Origin: Panagrolaimus kolymaensis
Lineage: Eukaryota > Nematoda > Chromadorea > Rhabditida > Panagrolaimidae
Reading direction: 5' to 3'
Assembly (NCBI GenBank): GCA_028622995.1
Contig: JAJQJQ010000050.1
Location: 1,736,001-1,800,000, forward strand
DNA: 64,000 nt
Positions 22,701 through 34,700 of the stretch are shown one piece after another. The translations under genes were made by a program, and so were the position numbers. How positions within the stretch are numbered: the first letter of the stretch is position 1; every line of letters starts with the position of its first letter. Under the pieces are notes generated by a model. That model was not told the DNA's origin, searched no databases, and saw only the letters and a program-made list of their open reading frames with translations.

Positions 22701-25700
22701 AATTCCAGTTGAAGCAACAGCGATGACCTTCTTTCCCATAGCTCGAAATCTTCTAATCATAGTGTTGTAGACGAACGTTTTGCCGGTACCACCACTACCT
22801 TGCAAGAAGAAAAGACGCTCACGGTTACGATCAGTTGGATTAAAAAGAGCTTGTTCCACTTTATCAACAAAAGCACGTTGTTCAGTGTTCAAGTTTTCAT
22901 AGTCTTCAGCACCATCGTTAGAATCAGGAGGAAAAGCATCATTGATCGCATCCATCAAGTCATCTTCAGAAACATCAGGAAGTTTAAAATCAGCAGTGGT
23001 TTTTTGATGATGAAAGAGAATCGAGGCAATGTGAGCAAGAGCACGTTGAATTCGAATTTCCTTTGAGATATCAGCATTTCGATCGATGAGCAAATCACAG
23101 TACTTTTCCCATAAAGCTACAGCATCAAGAGGTTCGTTGTACACCAAAAGAAGAGCGAAAACAACACGGCATTGGCGAGGCATGAATTCTTTGGTAATTT
23201 CATCCATAGTTGTGTAGCAAATGGTATCATCAATATATAGATTTCGAGCTACAGCAGCAGCACGATAAGTTGGAAATACTTCTCCATTGAAAGTTCGAAT
23301 AGCTTCATAATTTGGAGGACCTTTGACATGCTTGAGAAGTTCACGCATACAATAAAGTTCCACGTCACTTGGATAGATAGTACGAAGGCGGCCAACAACT
23401 TTTCGATCACGAACACGTCGATTCCATTTCTTGTTCTTGTAGTCCCATGTGTAATATTCATTTACTTGATGATAATATAAGTTGATGGAGCGAGTTGAAA
23501 GATCAGCAGCAGTGTAAACATTTGGATTTGCAGCAATTTCAGAAAGTTCTTGATTCACTAACTTGAAAAAAGCAGTAAGCCTTGAGACAGCTCGCGCTTC
23601 GGTTTCGGCACCGCTATTTTCAGTTAGGTTCTTCAATCTTTCTTCAGTGTCTTCAGGATTGAATATGACGTTGTGATTATCTTCAAGATGGACTTCATGT
23701 TCTTTAATTGAATGAGAGCATCGGGTCGTGAACATAGATAAGAGACTTTCAACAGCTTCAGCAGCACCAACGCATCTCATCTTTCGGAATTGGACGATTT
23801 CGTTATAGTCAACGACGTTGTTATTTTGAGTTGAATTCTTCATTTCACGAACAGAGACGAAGGCTTGATCATTTCCTTTGAAGATGTATTTGTACAAATA
23901 TTTGATGCATTTGATTCCACCACAGTGTTCAACGTTGATATGCGAATTGTATTTCAAGAGCAAGTAACGATTATGTGCGATGATGTATTGATTTGTAATA
24001 GGAACATTACGACGTTTACCATTAGCACCAACTTCAACAGATCTACCATCATCTGGACGCTTCAATTGAGCATAACCATCGAGACGCATAACAGTTTCTT
24101 CAGTATAAGGCTTTGGGAAGTCCTTTCCACAAATGCCTGGTTGTTTTCCATTTCCGCAAACAGCTTTACATCTTTTTGGATCATGAACCATAAGTGTCAT
24201 AACAGTATCATAGTAGCGTCGTTGATAGTCAGCATCGTAAGAAAGATCAGAATCATCAGGTTTGACAGGAATTTGAGCAGATATGAGATCATCGACTTCT
24301 TCAGGAATGTTGTACTTGTAGTCGTCTTCCATGATGAGGAGCATATGAAGATGTGGCATACCCCGTTTTTGATGTTCCAATGATACAGAGTAAGCTTTAA
24401 CTTTACCAAGAGTATTCTTTTTCAAGACATCTTCAAGAAATTGCTTAGCCTTCAGGTTGAATACACGACAGATGAGATCAGGTCGATCAATCCAAGTTTC
24501 AGCGGGTTGATTGTTATCGCCACGTCGAAGATTTTCCGTGATTTCTCTCCACTTTGGGTTTCCAGTAAATGTTACGAAGAGTGAAGGCATGCCATGACGA
24601 TTACAGAGAGCAATGTTGTCCTTGAACCTTTCTTGCATATAACGATTGCCACCACGGAAATTCTTGTTGAGCATCACGATTTTACCAAGCTTTTTACCAC
24701 GAAGTTGTTCATCACGATCAATCCTTGCTTGTAGAGCATCACGAAGTCGGCTGCATTGTTCATATCGCTTTTGCTTTGATGGATCAGATTCAAGTTGTTC
24801 CAGCTTATCAAGACGTTGACGAAGCACATTGAGATGACCATTGATGATGAAGATTTGGCTGAGAGTTTTTTGGCCAGTTACAGGATTGAAGTTGTTCTTT
24901 TGTTGATCTGTACGATCATACAATAACGAAGTGTAGTGTTGCTTCATTGAAACGTTTTCATACTTCTTCGAAATTGGCAATTCTTCATCATCATCAAGTT
25001 CTTCAGCTTCAGAATCACTTCTAAATTCAGGATCACTTTCAACATCATTAGCAGTAAGATATCGAGTAGCAGGATCAAGCTTCTTGAGATTAGGATGCCA
25101 TCCTTCTTGACCAAAGACGAAAATGAGAGGATAAGCAGCAGCATCAGCAAATGAATCGAAATGAGGAACATAGCGAATACTGTTGCTTCCATCTTTAGAA
25201 ATTCCAAACCAAAGACCTTTTGGAGGAGCATCAAGATCATCAGAGCGATAGATAGAGAAAACTTGCCCATTGACGGTAGGAAGATTGAGACGTCCTGGAT
25301 GAGTATGTTGATCATTTCCGTTTTCCCAAACCAAATAGAATTTTCTGAGTTCAGTTCCTTCAGCAGCACATTTAGCTTCTTCATCAGCAAGGATTTGTCT
25401 CATGTTTTTCAACATGTCAGCAAGAGGATGATATTGACGCAGCATAGATTCTAACAATCCAATAAGATCTTTGTTCTTTGCGGCATCATCAGCTTTGAAA
25501 TGTAATTTTTTAACAGCATCAGATAGTCGATTGTTGAGAGCTTGATCGGAGTCGATGCAGTAGTTTTGAGCAAAAGAAGGAGCTTCTCCATCCATAGGTA
25601 CCAAATCACCTGCATTATGACATAATTCCCCTTCAATCTTGAAAGCATCAGCATGTCGAGTAACCTTTGCTTGTGTTGAAACCATTGCCATTAAACTATT

Positions 25701-28700
25701 GAATTGTTTAGGATGAGTCCAGAAATCGCTGAAGGAGGCAATTTGATCCCATCGAGCAGGCATCGGAGGAATATCAGGCATTGGAACAGCACCTTTAGCA
25801 CAACAACCACCCAAAGATTCACAATGGAAGAGGAAAGCATTACAATAATGACATCTTTTATTCATAGGACCGAGATAATGTGGATCAGGATTGATTCCAG
25901 AGCTTCGAAGTCCAATAGGTTTGCCAAGTCGAAGAGTTGAGTTTCTTTTTGATGTCATTCTTTCATCATATAATCTTCTTGTATTATCAGTTCTTGGTAT
26001 GATTCTTTGAGATTTTCTTAGAGGTACAGATGGTTGAGGTGTCGATAATGGTGCAGCTTGAACATGTTGAATCAAATCATTCTCAGCTGGAAGTTCAAGT
26101 TGAGATGGATCAATAAGAGGAAGTGGTTGGTTCAGTTGTCTTTCGAAAGCTGTAGGTAACCATGTATCAAGATTCGTACGATGCCATTCATCTTTGTCTT
26201 TATTCAACTCATATAGCATGTTCAACAAATATTGCATTCGATATCTTTCAGTGGCCATGTTGAGACGATGATCAAATTTCATTGAGTAGCCGTGGAATGC
26301 GAGATTTTCAGCGATTAGAAGTTTATGAGGTCCACAGTTAAAACCATCCCGTTGAAAATCAAAAGTTGAAGTGTCAGCTCTTCGAGGTACAATGTGGTGA
26401 TCAATGATTTCAGCAGCTTTGAGTTTTTCAATAATGGATGTACATAGAGCAAGTTCGTCAGCATAAATTTCTCCAGAAGTAGCAGCAGATTGAAGAGTGT
26501 CATAGTAATCTGCATGACCAAGCAACACATGAATAGCAAGAAGAGTCCAGTGATTTCCATTCATAACGTTGAGAGGACACAAAATAAGTTCAGGATTATC
26601 AGGATACACGAAGAGGAAGTTTTTTATGTTTACATTGACGTTGTTAGCATGCGAATGGACAAAAAGCGAATCCAACACAGCGATTCTTAGAAATGTTCCA
26701 TAGCGAACAGCGTGTCCAGCCATAGCACCAAGATATGCAAGCATTTTAACATCATTGAACCATTCATTCCTATCACGTTGATAATCACTTTGAATTCGGA
26801 CATGATGGAATGGAAGTCGTTCATAATCAGGTGGTTCAATAAATGCATTGTCATCATCAAGCATCAAAGAATCATCATGTTCATGAGCAAATTCAGCACC
26901 TTCTTCGATAACACCTGAGACTCGAGATTGATGATCCTGAAAAACAAATGAATAAAGACATTGAAAGAAAAAGCATTCGAAGTAAATGGTTTGATTAAAA
27001 AACAAAAGGATAAAACATACGATATCATGTTCAGAATGATGTTGACAATCATCGTCATCGATTACAATATCATCGGTATCATTAGCAGTTTCTTTGTTTA
27101 CAGTTGAGCCTCGAGATTGATGATCCTGAAAAATAAATGAAATAAGACTTTGAAAGAAAAAGGATTGCAAGTAAATGGTTTGATTAAAAAACAAAAAGAT
27201 AAAACATACGATATCATGTTCAGAATGATGTTGACAATCATCGTCATCGATTACAATATCATCGGTATCATTAGCAGCTTCTTTGTTTACAGTTGAGACT
27301 GGAGATTGATGAACCTGAAAAACAAATGAATAAAGACATTGAAAGAAAAAGCATTCGAAGTAAAAGGTTTGATTAAAAAACAAAAGGATAAAACATACGA
27401 TATCATGTGCAGAAAGATGTTGACAATCATCGTCATCGATTACAATATCATCGGTTTCTTTAGCACCTTCTTCGAAAACAGCTGAGGCTTGTGAATGAAA
27501 TACCTGAAAAATAAATGAAATAAGACTTTGAAAGAAAAAGGATTGCAAGTAAATGGTTTGACTATAAAACAAAAGAAAAAACATACGATATCATGTCCAT
27601 GTTCATGTTGACAATCATCGTTATCATCAAATTTGTAAGCATTAGCTACTTTATGTTCGGTATCAGCAAGAGCATTACGTTTTGCATTAGGTTCAAGTAC
27701 ATCTTCATTAGCTCGTCGTTTGATAGCAGCAGTTCGAGTTGTTGGTGAAGCTGTTTGATCAAGTTCATTATCAGTTGATTGAATAGCTCGTTTATCCTGA
27801 ATAATATAATAATTAAGCAATTGAAAGAAAAGCATTTTGAGGAAAAGCATCTCAAGCAAAAGTTAATAAACAACAAATACGCAAGGTGAAGCAACTAAAG
27901 GCTAACTGCAGAAGGTTAAGAAAAAAACAAATAACAAAAAAATAACGCTTACAATAATATGTTCAGATTCATGTGAATTTTGTGCTTCAGTTGTATCCAT
28001 AGCTTCACCATTTATCGTTGCTGTTGTAGTTGTTGGTTGTGGAGCAGTTGAAGGTGTTGTTGAATCATTTGATGGTCTTCTTCGAGCTTCTTCTTGAGTT
28101 CTCACTTTTCTTTTTGCCGTTGCATCTCTAGCTTTTGTTGCAGATGATTTCTTCCTTTTTGGTGGCATCGTTGTTAAATGATTACTAAAAAACAAAAAAT
28201 AAAAGAATCTCAAGGAAAAAAATATCACGGAAAAAACATTATCCAAAATAAAAATGTTTGACGAAAAAAATATGCGAAAATAAAGCGCCTTCAAAAGCGT
28301 GTGATGAAGAAAAAAAATTGCAGCAGTCAAGCGCCTTCACCATAGTTCCGCTCTCCCAAAGCGAAAAACGCAGGTTGCGAAAAAAATTTTATTTTTTGGA
28401 AAAAATTTGACATCGAAAAACATGCTCGCCTAACTTTTCTGAGAAGCCCAGAAACTTTTATTCAAAATCTAAAAGCAAAATCAAATTCGTCATATATCGG
28501 TACTATTACTGACGGAAAGTTTCAGCCATTTTCCGAGGATAGAAAAAAAGTTTTAGTCAAAAAACATGTTTTTTTGGTCAAAAAAAATTTTCATATTATT
28601 TGAGAATTGTTGACTATATAATGATCCCCATAGTCTACGGATTCAGAATCTGTAAAAAAAATTGATATATACGTAGCCGGAAAAATCAGGATGGAGAAAC

Positions 28701-31700
28701 CCCTCTTACTTTTTTGTGTAAAGAGAACCAGTGGATCCACAATTTAAATAAAACTTTGTGAAATTAAAAATTATCGTATAAAAATTGCATATTAGTAGGA
28801 TAGCCATCTTTCATTCAAAATAACAGAAACAATTTTTTTTTCTCATGCTTGCTCTCATTAGTGCATTTTTTGATTTCATGATATTTAGCCAAGAAAAAGA
28901 AGCATCACTCGTTTTTATCTTTCAATCAGTTGTTTATGCTTGATTTTTGTGCTTCGTTTCTGTTGGGTTGGCTATAGTTTGTTTAGCTTTTTGCTTTGTT
29001 TTGTGATCGTGATTATTTTCGTGTTTCTCCCTTGTTTATAATCGTTAGCGCGCATATATTTTAGATTGCAAATTTCACCATCAAACTCAAGAAAAGAAAG
29101 AAGAAAAAAGGAAAAAGAAAAAAGAAAGAAAGGAAAAGAAGAAGAAAAAAGCATTTGTAGCTTTAAAAGAAAATAAAGCATTTGTAGCTTATAAAGAAGA
29201 AAAGCGTTTGTAGCTTAAAAAGAAGAAAAGCATTTGTAGCTTAAAAAGAAAAAGAAGAAAAATCAAAGACAGTCAAGTGCTGTTTCGGTATGTTTATTAA
29301 CTGTTTGAGTTGGTGGTGTAGTCTTTGTTTTATTGTTTAGTGAGTTACGATCCCAAAATCTTGTTATTTATAGTTGAGACCTCTTCCTCTATTCCCTCCC
29401 ATTGCTTATAGCGATATAAGGCTTAATACTAATAGAAACAAAATAAGAATTTTTAAGATTTATTATAAGAACAAACAAACAATTTTAATAGTAATAAACG
29501 AAACAAAAACAAAAACGATTGAGAAAAGTGTTGGTGTAATTTAGGAGTGACACACGGCACCTTGTTTTTTTGTCAAAAAAAGCTAAAACTTGAAGAGATG
29601 TAAGCAGCATTTGATGAGAAAAGTTTGTTGAGAAACGACCATGAGATATTTTGAGAATTGACAGGAGATTAACGACAACGCATTGAAGAACCTCAACAGA
29701 TATTAGGACCAAAAGATATTGAGATGAAATATGAGATGAGCAAAAGATGATTGTTCAAGAAGCTGAAGATTAACGACACGCAAGTGAAGAACCTTGACAG
29801 CTTGGCGATAGTTTATTGCCGATTTACTTGTTGATTCATAGCATTGATAACTTCTTTGAAGACGATGTTGGTAGTATGAGGAACTTTCTTTCCATTGACG
29901 GTTGCAGTGTTTTCATTGCTCACGAAAATTTTGATATCTTGACGACGTCGTACACGACTAACAGCAACATAGCATTGACCATGAGAAAATGATGGAGTGT
30001 TGAAGATGATACCAACCTTGCTTAAAGTTTGACCTTGAGATTTGTTGATTGTCATTGCGAAGGCAGGACGAATAGGAAGTTGATACCTTGTAAATTCAGG
30101 CAATGAGTCATCAGATTTGTCAGAAAAGTTGTTCGGTATAGCAACGATTGGTACTAATTGACCTTTTGAGCTTCCAGTGATGATACGACAGCCAATGTAA
30201 TTTGCACCCATATTTTCAACAACCATGCGTGTTCCATTGCAAAGACCAAGGCGAATATCCAAGTTTCGGGTGAGCATCACAACGCTGCCAACTTTAAGAC
30301 GAATAATATTAGATGGAATTGATGAGTGTTCAAATCTTGCAAGTTCTTCAGCATCATAGTTGTCACGTAAGAATTCATCTTCAGGATAAGAAGTGTTTGA
30401 CATGATATTAACAGATGCAAATTCTTTATGATCACCGGGAAGCATCGAGATGATACGTTCATTGAGATCTTTGACAGTTTCGTTCAGAGGAGCCATAAGA
30501 ACAGCTTCAGAAACATATTCGAGGTATTCAGCAGATTTAGGATCATCAAATAATTTAGCAGGATAAACGAAATTCAAGACGGAATTTTGATCGTAGCAGA
30601 CAATATCATCTGGAAGTTGGATTTTTGATGGACCAAAAGAACATTGAACTCGACCATTACCAACATCACTCAACCATGCAGAGTATGAAGGATCATTAGC
30701 AGCACGAACATTAGTTGTCAAAGAGTAAATCTTGAAGTTTTCTCTGAAGAGAGGAGAGCATAACAAAGAAGCTTCATAGGATGATCGAGCAGTTTCATGG
30801 CGCATGACAGGTAGTAGTTGTTTGAAGTCACCACCAAGGACAACAGTCTTGTTTCCAAATTTCGAATGATGTTCATCGATTCCAACCAAATTCCTAATCA
30901 AAGAAGCGACGTGTTGCAGGACAGATTTATGTTGCATAGGACTTTCATCCCAAATAATCAAATCAGCTTCAATAATTAGTCGAGCAAGTGGATCATTTGG
31001 AGCAATGTTGGGTTCTTGATGGATGTCCAAAGGAATTCGGAAAGCAGAATGAGCAGTTGTACCACCATCAAGGAGAATAGCAGCAATTCCAGTTGAAGCA
31101 ACAGCGATGACCTTCTTTTCCATAGCTCGAAATCTTCTAATCATAGTGTTGTAGACGAACGTTTTGCCGGTACCACCACTACCTTGCAAGAAGAAAAGAC
31201 GCTCACGGTTACGATCAGTTGGATTAAAAAGAGCTTGTTCCACTTTATCAACAAAAGCACGTTGTTCAGTGTTCAAGTTTTCATAGTCTTCAGCACCATC
31301 GTTAGAATCAGGAGGAAAAGCATCATTGATCGCATCCATCAAGTCATCTTCAGAAACATCAGGAAGTTTAAAATCAGCAGTGGTTTTTTGATGATGAAAG
31401 AGAATCGAGGCAATGTGAGCAAGAGCACGTTGAATTCGAATTTCCTTTGAGATATCAGCATTTCGATCGATGAGCAAATCACAGTACTTTTCCCATAAAG
31501 CTACAGCATCAAGAGGTTCGTTGTACACCAAAAGAAGAGCGAAAACAACACGGCATTGGCGAGGCATGAATTCTTTGGTAATTTCATCCATAGTTGTGTA
31601 GCAAATGGTATCATCAATATATAGATTTCGAGCTACAGCAGCAGCACGATAAGTTGGAAATACTTCTCCATTGAAAGTTCGAATAGCTTCATAATTTGGA

Positions 31701-34700
31701 GGACCTTTGACATGCTTGAGAAGTTCACGCATACAATAAAGTTCCACGTCACTTGGATAGATAGTACGAAGGCGGCCAACAACTTTTCGATCACGAACAC
31801 GTCGATTCCATTTCTTGTTCTTGTAGTCCCATGTGTAATATTCATTTACTTGATGATAATATAAGTTGATGGAGCGAGTTGAAAGATCAGCAGCAGTGTA
31901 AACATTTGGATTTGCAGCAATTTCAGAAAGTTCTTGATTCACTAACTTGAAAAAAGCAGTAAGCCTTGAGACAGCTCGCGCTTCGGTTTCGGCACCGCTA
32001 TTTTCAGTTAGGTTCTTCAATCTTTCTTCAGTGTCTTCAGGATTGAATATGACGTTGTGATTATCTTCAAGATGGACTTCATGTTCTTTAATTGAATGAG
32101 AGCATCGGGTCGTGAACATAGATAAGAGACTTTCAACAGCTTCAGCAGCACCAACGCATCTCATCTTTCGGAATTGGACGATTTCGTTATAGTCAACGAC
32201 GTTGTTATTTTGAGTTGAATTCTTCATTTCACGAACAGAGACGAAGGCTTGATCATTTCCTTTGAAGATGTATTTGTACAAATATTTGATGCATTTGATT
32301 CCACCACAGTGTTCAACGTTGATATGCGAATTGTATTTCAAGAGCAAGTAACGATTATGTGCGATGATGTATTGATTTGTAATAGGAACATTACGACGTT
32401 TACCATTAGCACCAACTTCAACAGATCTACCATCATCTGGACGCTTCAATTGAGCATAACCATCGAGACGCATAACAGTTTCTTCAGTATAAGGCTTTGG
32501 GAAGTCCTTTCCACAAATGCCTGGTTGTTTTCCATTTCCGCAAACAGCTTTACATCTTTTTGGATCATGAACCATAAGTGTCATAACAGTATCATAGTAG
32601 CGTCGTTGATAGTCAGCATCGTAAGAAAGATCAGAATCATCAGGTTTGACAGGAATTTGAGCAGATATGAGATCATCGACTTCTTCAGGAATGTTGTACT
32701 TGTAGTCGTCTTCCATGATGAGGAGCATATGAAGATGTGGCATACCCCGTTTTTGATGTTCCAATGATACAGAGTAAGCTTTAACTTTACCAAGAGTATT
32801 CTTTTTCAAGACATCTTCAAGAAATTGCTTAGCCTTCAGGTTGAATACACGACAGATGAGATCAGGTCGATCAATCCAAGTTTCAGCGGGTTGATTGTTA
32901 TCGCCACGTCGAAGATTTTCCGTGATTTCTCTCCACTTTGGGTTTCCAGTAAATGTTACGAAGAGTGAAGGCATGCCATGACGATTACAGAGAGCAATGT
33001 TGTCCTTGAACCTTTCTTGCATATAACGATTGCCACCACGGAAATTCTTGTTGAGCATCACGATTTTACCAAGCTTTTTACCACGAAGTTGTTCATCACG
33101 ATCAATCCTTGCTTGTAGAGCATCACGAAGTCGGCTGCATTGTTCATATCGCTTTTGCTTTGATGGATCAGATTCAAGTTGTTCCAGCTTATCAAGACGT
33201 TGACGAAGCACATTGAGATGACCATTGATGATGAAGATTTGGCTGAGAGTTTTTTGGCCAGTTACAGGATTGAAGTTGTTCTTTTGTTGATCTGTACGAT
33301 CATACAATAACGAAGTGTAGTGTTGCTTCATTGAAACGTTTTCATACTTCTTCGAAATTGGCAATTCTTCATCATCATCAAGTTCTTCAGCTTCAGAATC
33401 ACTTCTAAATTCAGGATCACTTTCAACATCATTAGCAGTAAGATATCGAGTAGCAGGATCAAGCTTCTTGAGATTAGGATGCCATCCTTCTTGACCAAAG
33501 ACGAAAATGAGAGGATAAGCAGCAGCATCAGCAAATGAATCGAAATGAGGAACATAGCGAATACTGTTGCTTCCATCTTTAGAAATTCCAAACCAAAGAC
33601 CTTTTGGAGGAGCATCAAGATCATCAGAGCGATAGATAGAGAAAACTTGCCCATTGACGGTAGGAAGATTGAGACGTCCTGGATGAGTATGTTGATCATT
33701 TCCGTTTTCCCAAACCAAATAGAATTTTCTGAGTTCAGTTCCTTCAGCAGCACATTTAGCTTCTTCATCAGCAAGGATTTGTCTCATGTTTTTCAACATG
33801 TCAGCAAGAGGATGATATTGACGCAGCATAGATTCTAACAATCCAATAAGATCTTTGTTCTTTGCGGCATCATCAGCTTTGAAATGTAATTTTTTAACAG
33901 CATCAGATAGTCGATTGTTGAGAGCTTGATCGGAGTCGATGCAGTAGTTTTGAGCAAAAGAAGGAGCTTCTCCATCCATAGGTACCAAATCACCTGCATT
34001 ATGACATAATTCCCCTTCAATCTTGAAAGCATCAGCATGTCGAGTAACCTTTGCTTGTGTTGAAACCATTGCCATTAAACTATTGAATTGTTTAGGATGA
34101 GTCCAGAAATCGCTGAAGGAGGCAATTTGATCCCATCGAGCAGGCATCGGAGGAATATCAGGCATTGGAACAGCACCTTTAGCACAACAACCACCCAAAG
34201 ATTCACAATGGAAGAGGAAAGCATTACAATAATGACATCTTTTATTCATAGGACCGAGATAATGTGGATCAGGATTGATTCCAGAGCTTCGAAGTCCAAT
34301 AGGTTTGCCAAGTCGAAGAGTTGAGTTTCTTTTTGATGTCATTCTTTCATCATATAATCTTCTTGTATTATCAGTTCTTGGTATGATTCTTTGAGATTTT
34401 CTTAGAGGTACAGATGGTTGAGGTGTCGATAATGGTGCAGCTTGAACATGTTGAATCAAATCATTCTCAGCTGGAAGTTCAAGTTGAGATGGATCAATAA
34501 GAGGAAGTGGTTGGTTCAGTTGTCTTTCGAAAGCTGTAGGTAACCATGTATCAAGATTCGTACGATGCCATTCATCTTTGTCTTTATTCAACTCATATAG
34601 CATGTTCAACAAATATTGCATTCGATATCTTTCAGTGGCCATGTTGAGACGATGATCAAATTTCATTGAGTAGCCGTGGAATGCGAGATTTTCAGCGATT

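Larger units (their letters stand above)
20336..28727 (-). mobile_element. Helitron copy 1, complete (8,392 bp)
   Basis: The element is read on the minus strand. Its 5' end (TTCTCTTTACAC) is at 28727 and its 3' end (...GTGGATCCACTGG) at 20336. The 3' CTGG fits the Helitron CTRR terminus, and the palindrome GTGGATCCAC directly before TGG may serve in place of the usual subterminal hairpin. It abuts copy 2 head-to-tail at 28727/28728. The host flank on the outer 3' side starts with T, the other outer flank ends with A, consistent with insertion between A and T and no target duplication. It encodes one large Rep/helicase protein with six exons, a 5' leader of about 560 bp and a 1.1-kb 3' region with an A/G-rich tract. 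There is no degeneration: this copy looks young and potentially autonomous. Confidence 0.92.

Noticed and set aside
23865..24383. 172-codon plus-strand open frame inside the Helitron (repeated at 32249)
   Set aside because: Exact antisense shadow of the Rep region; no independent start context or domain, and identical in both copies only because the copies are identical.
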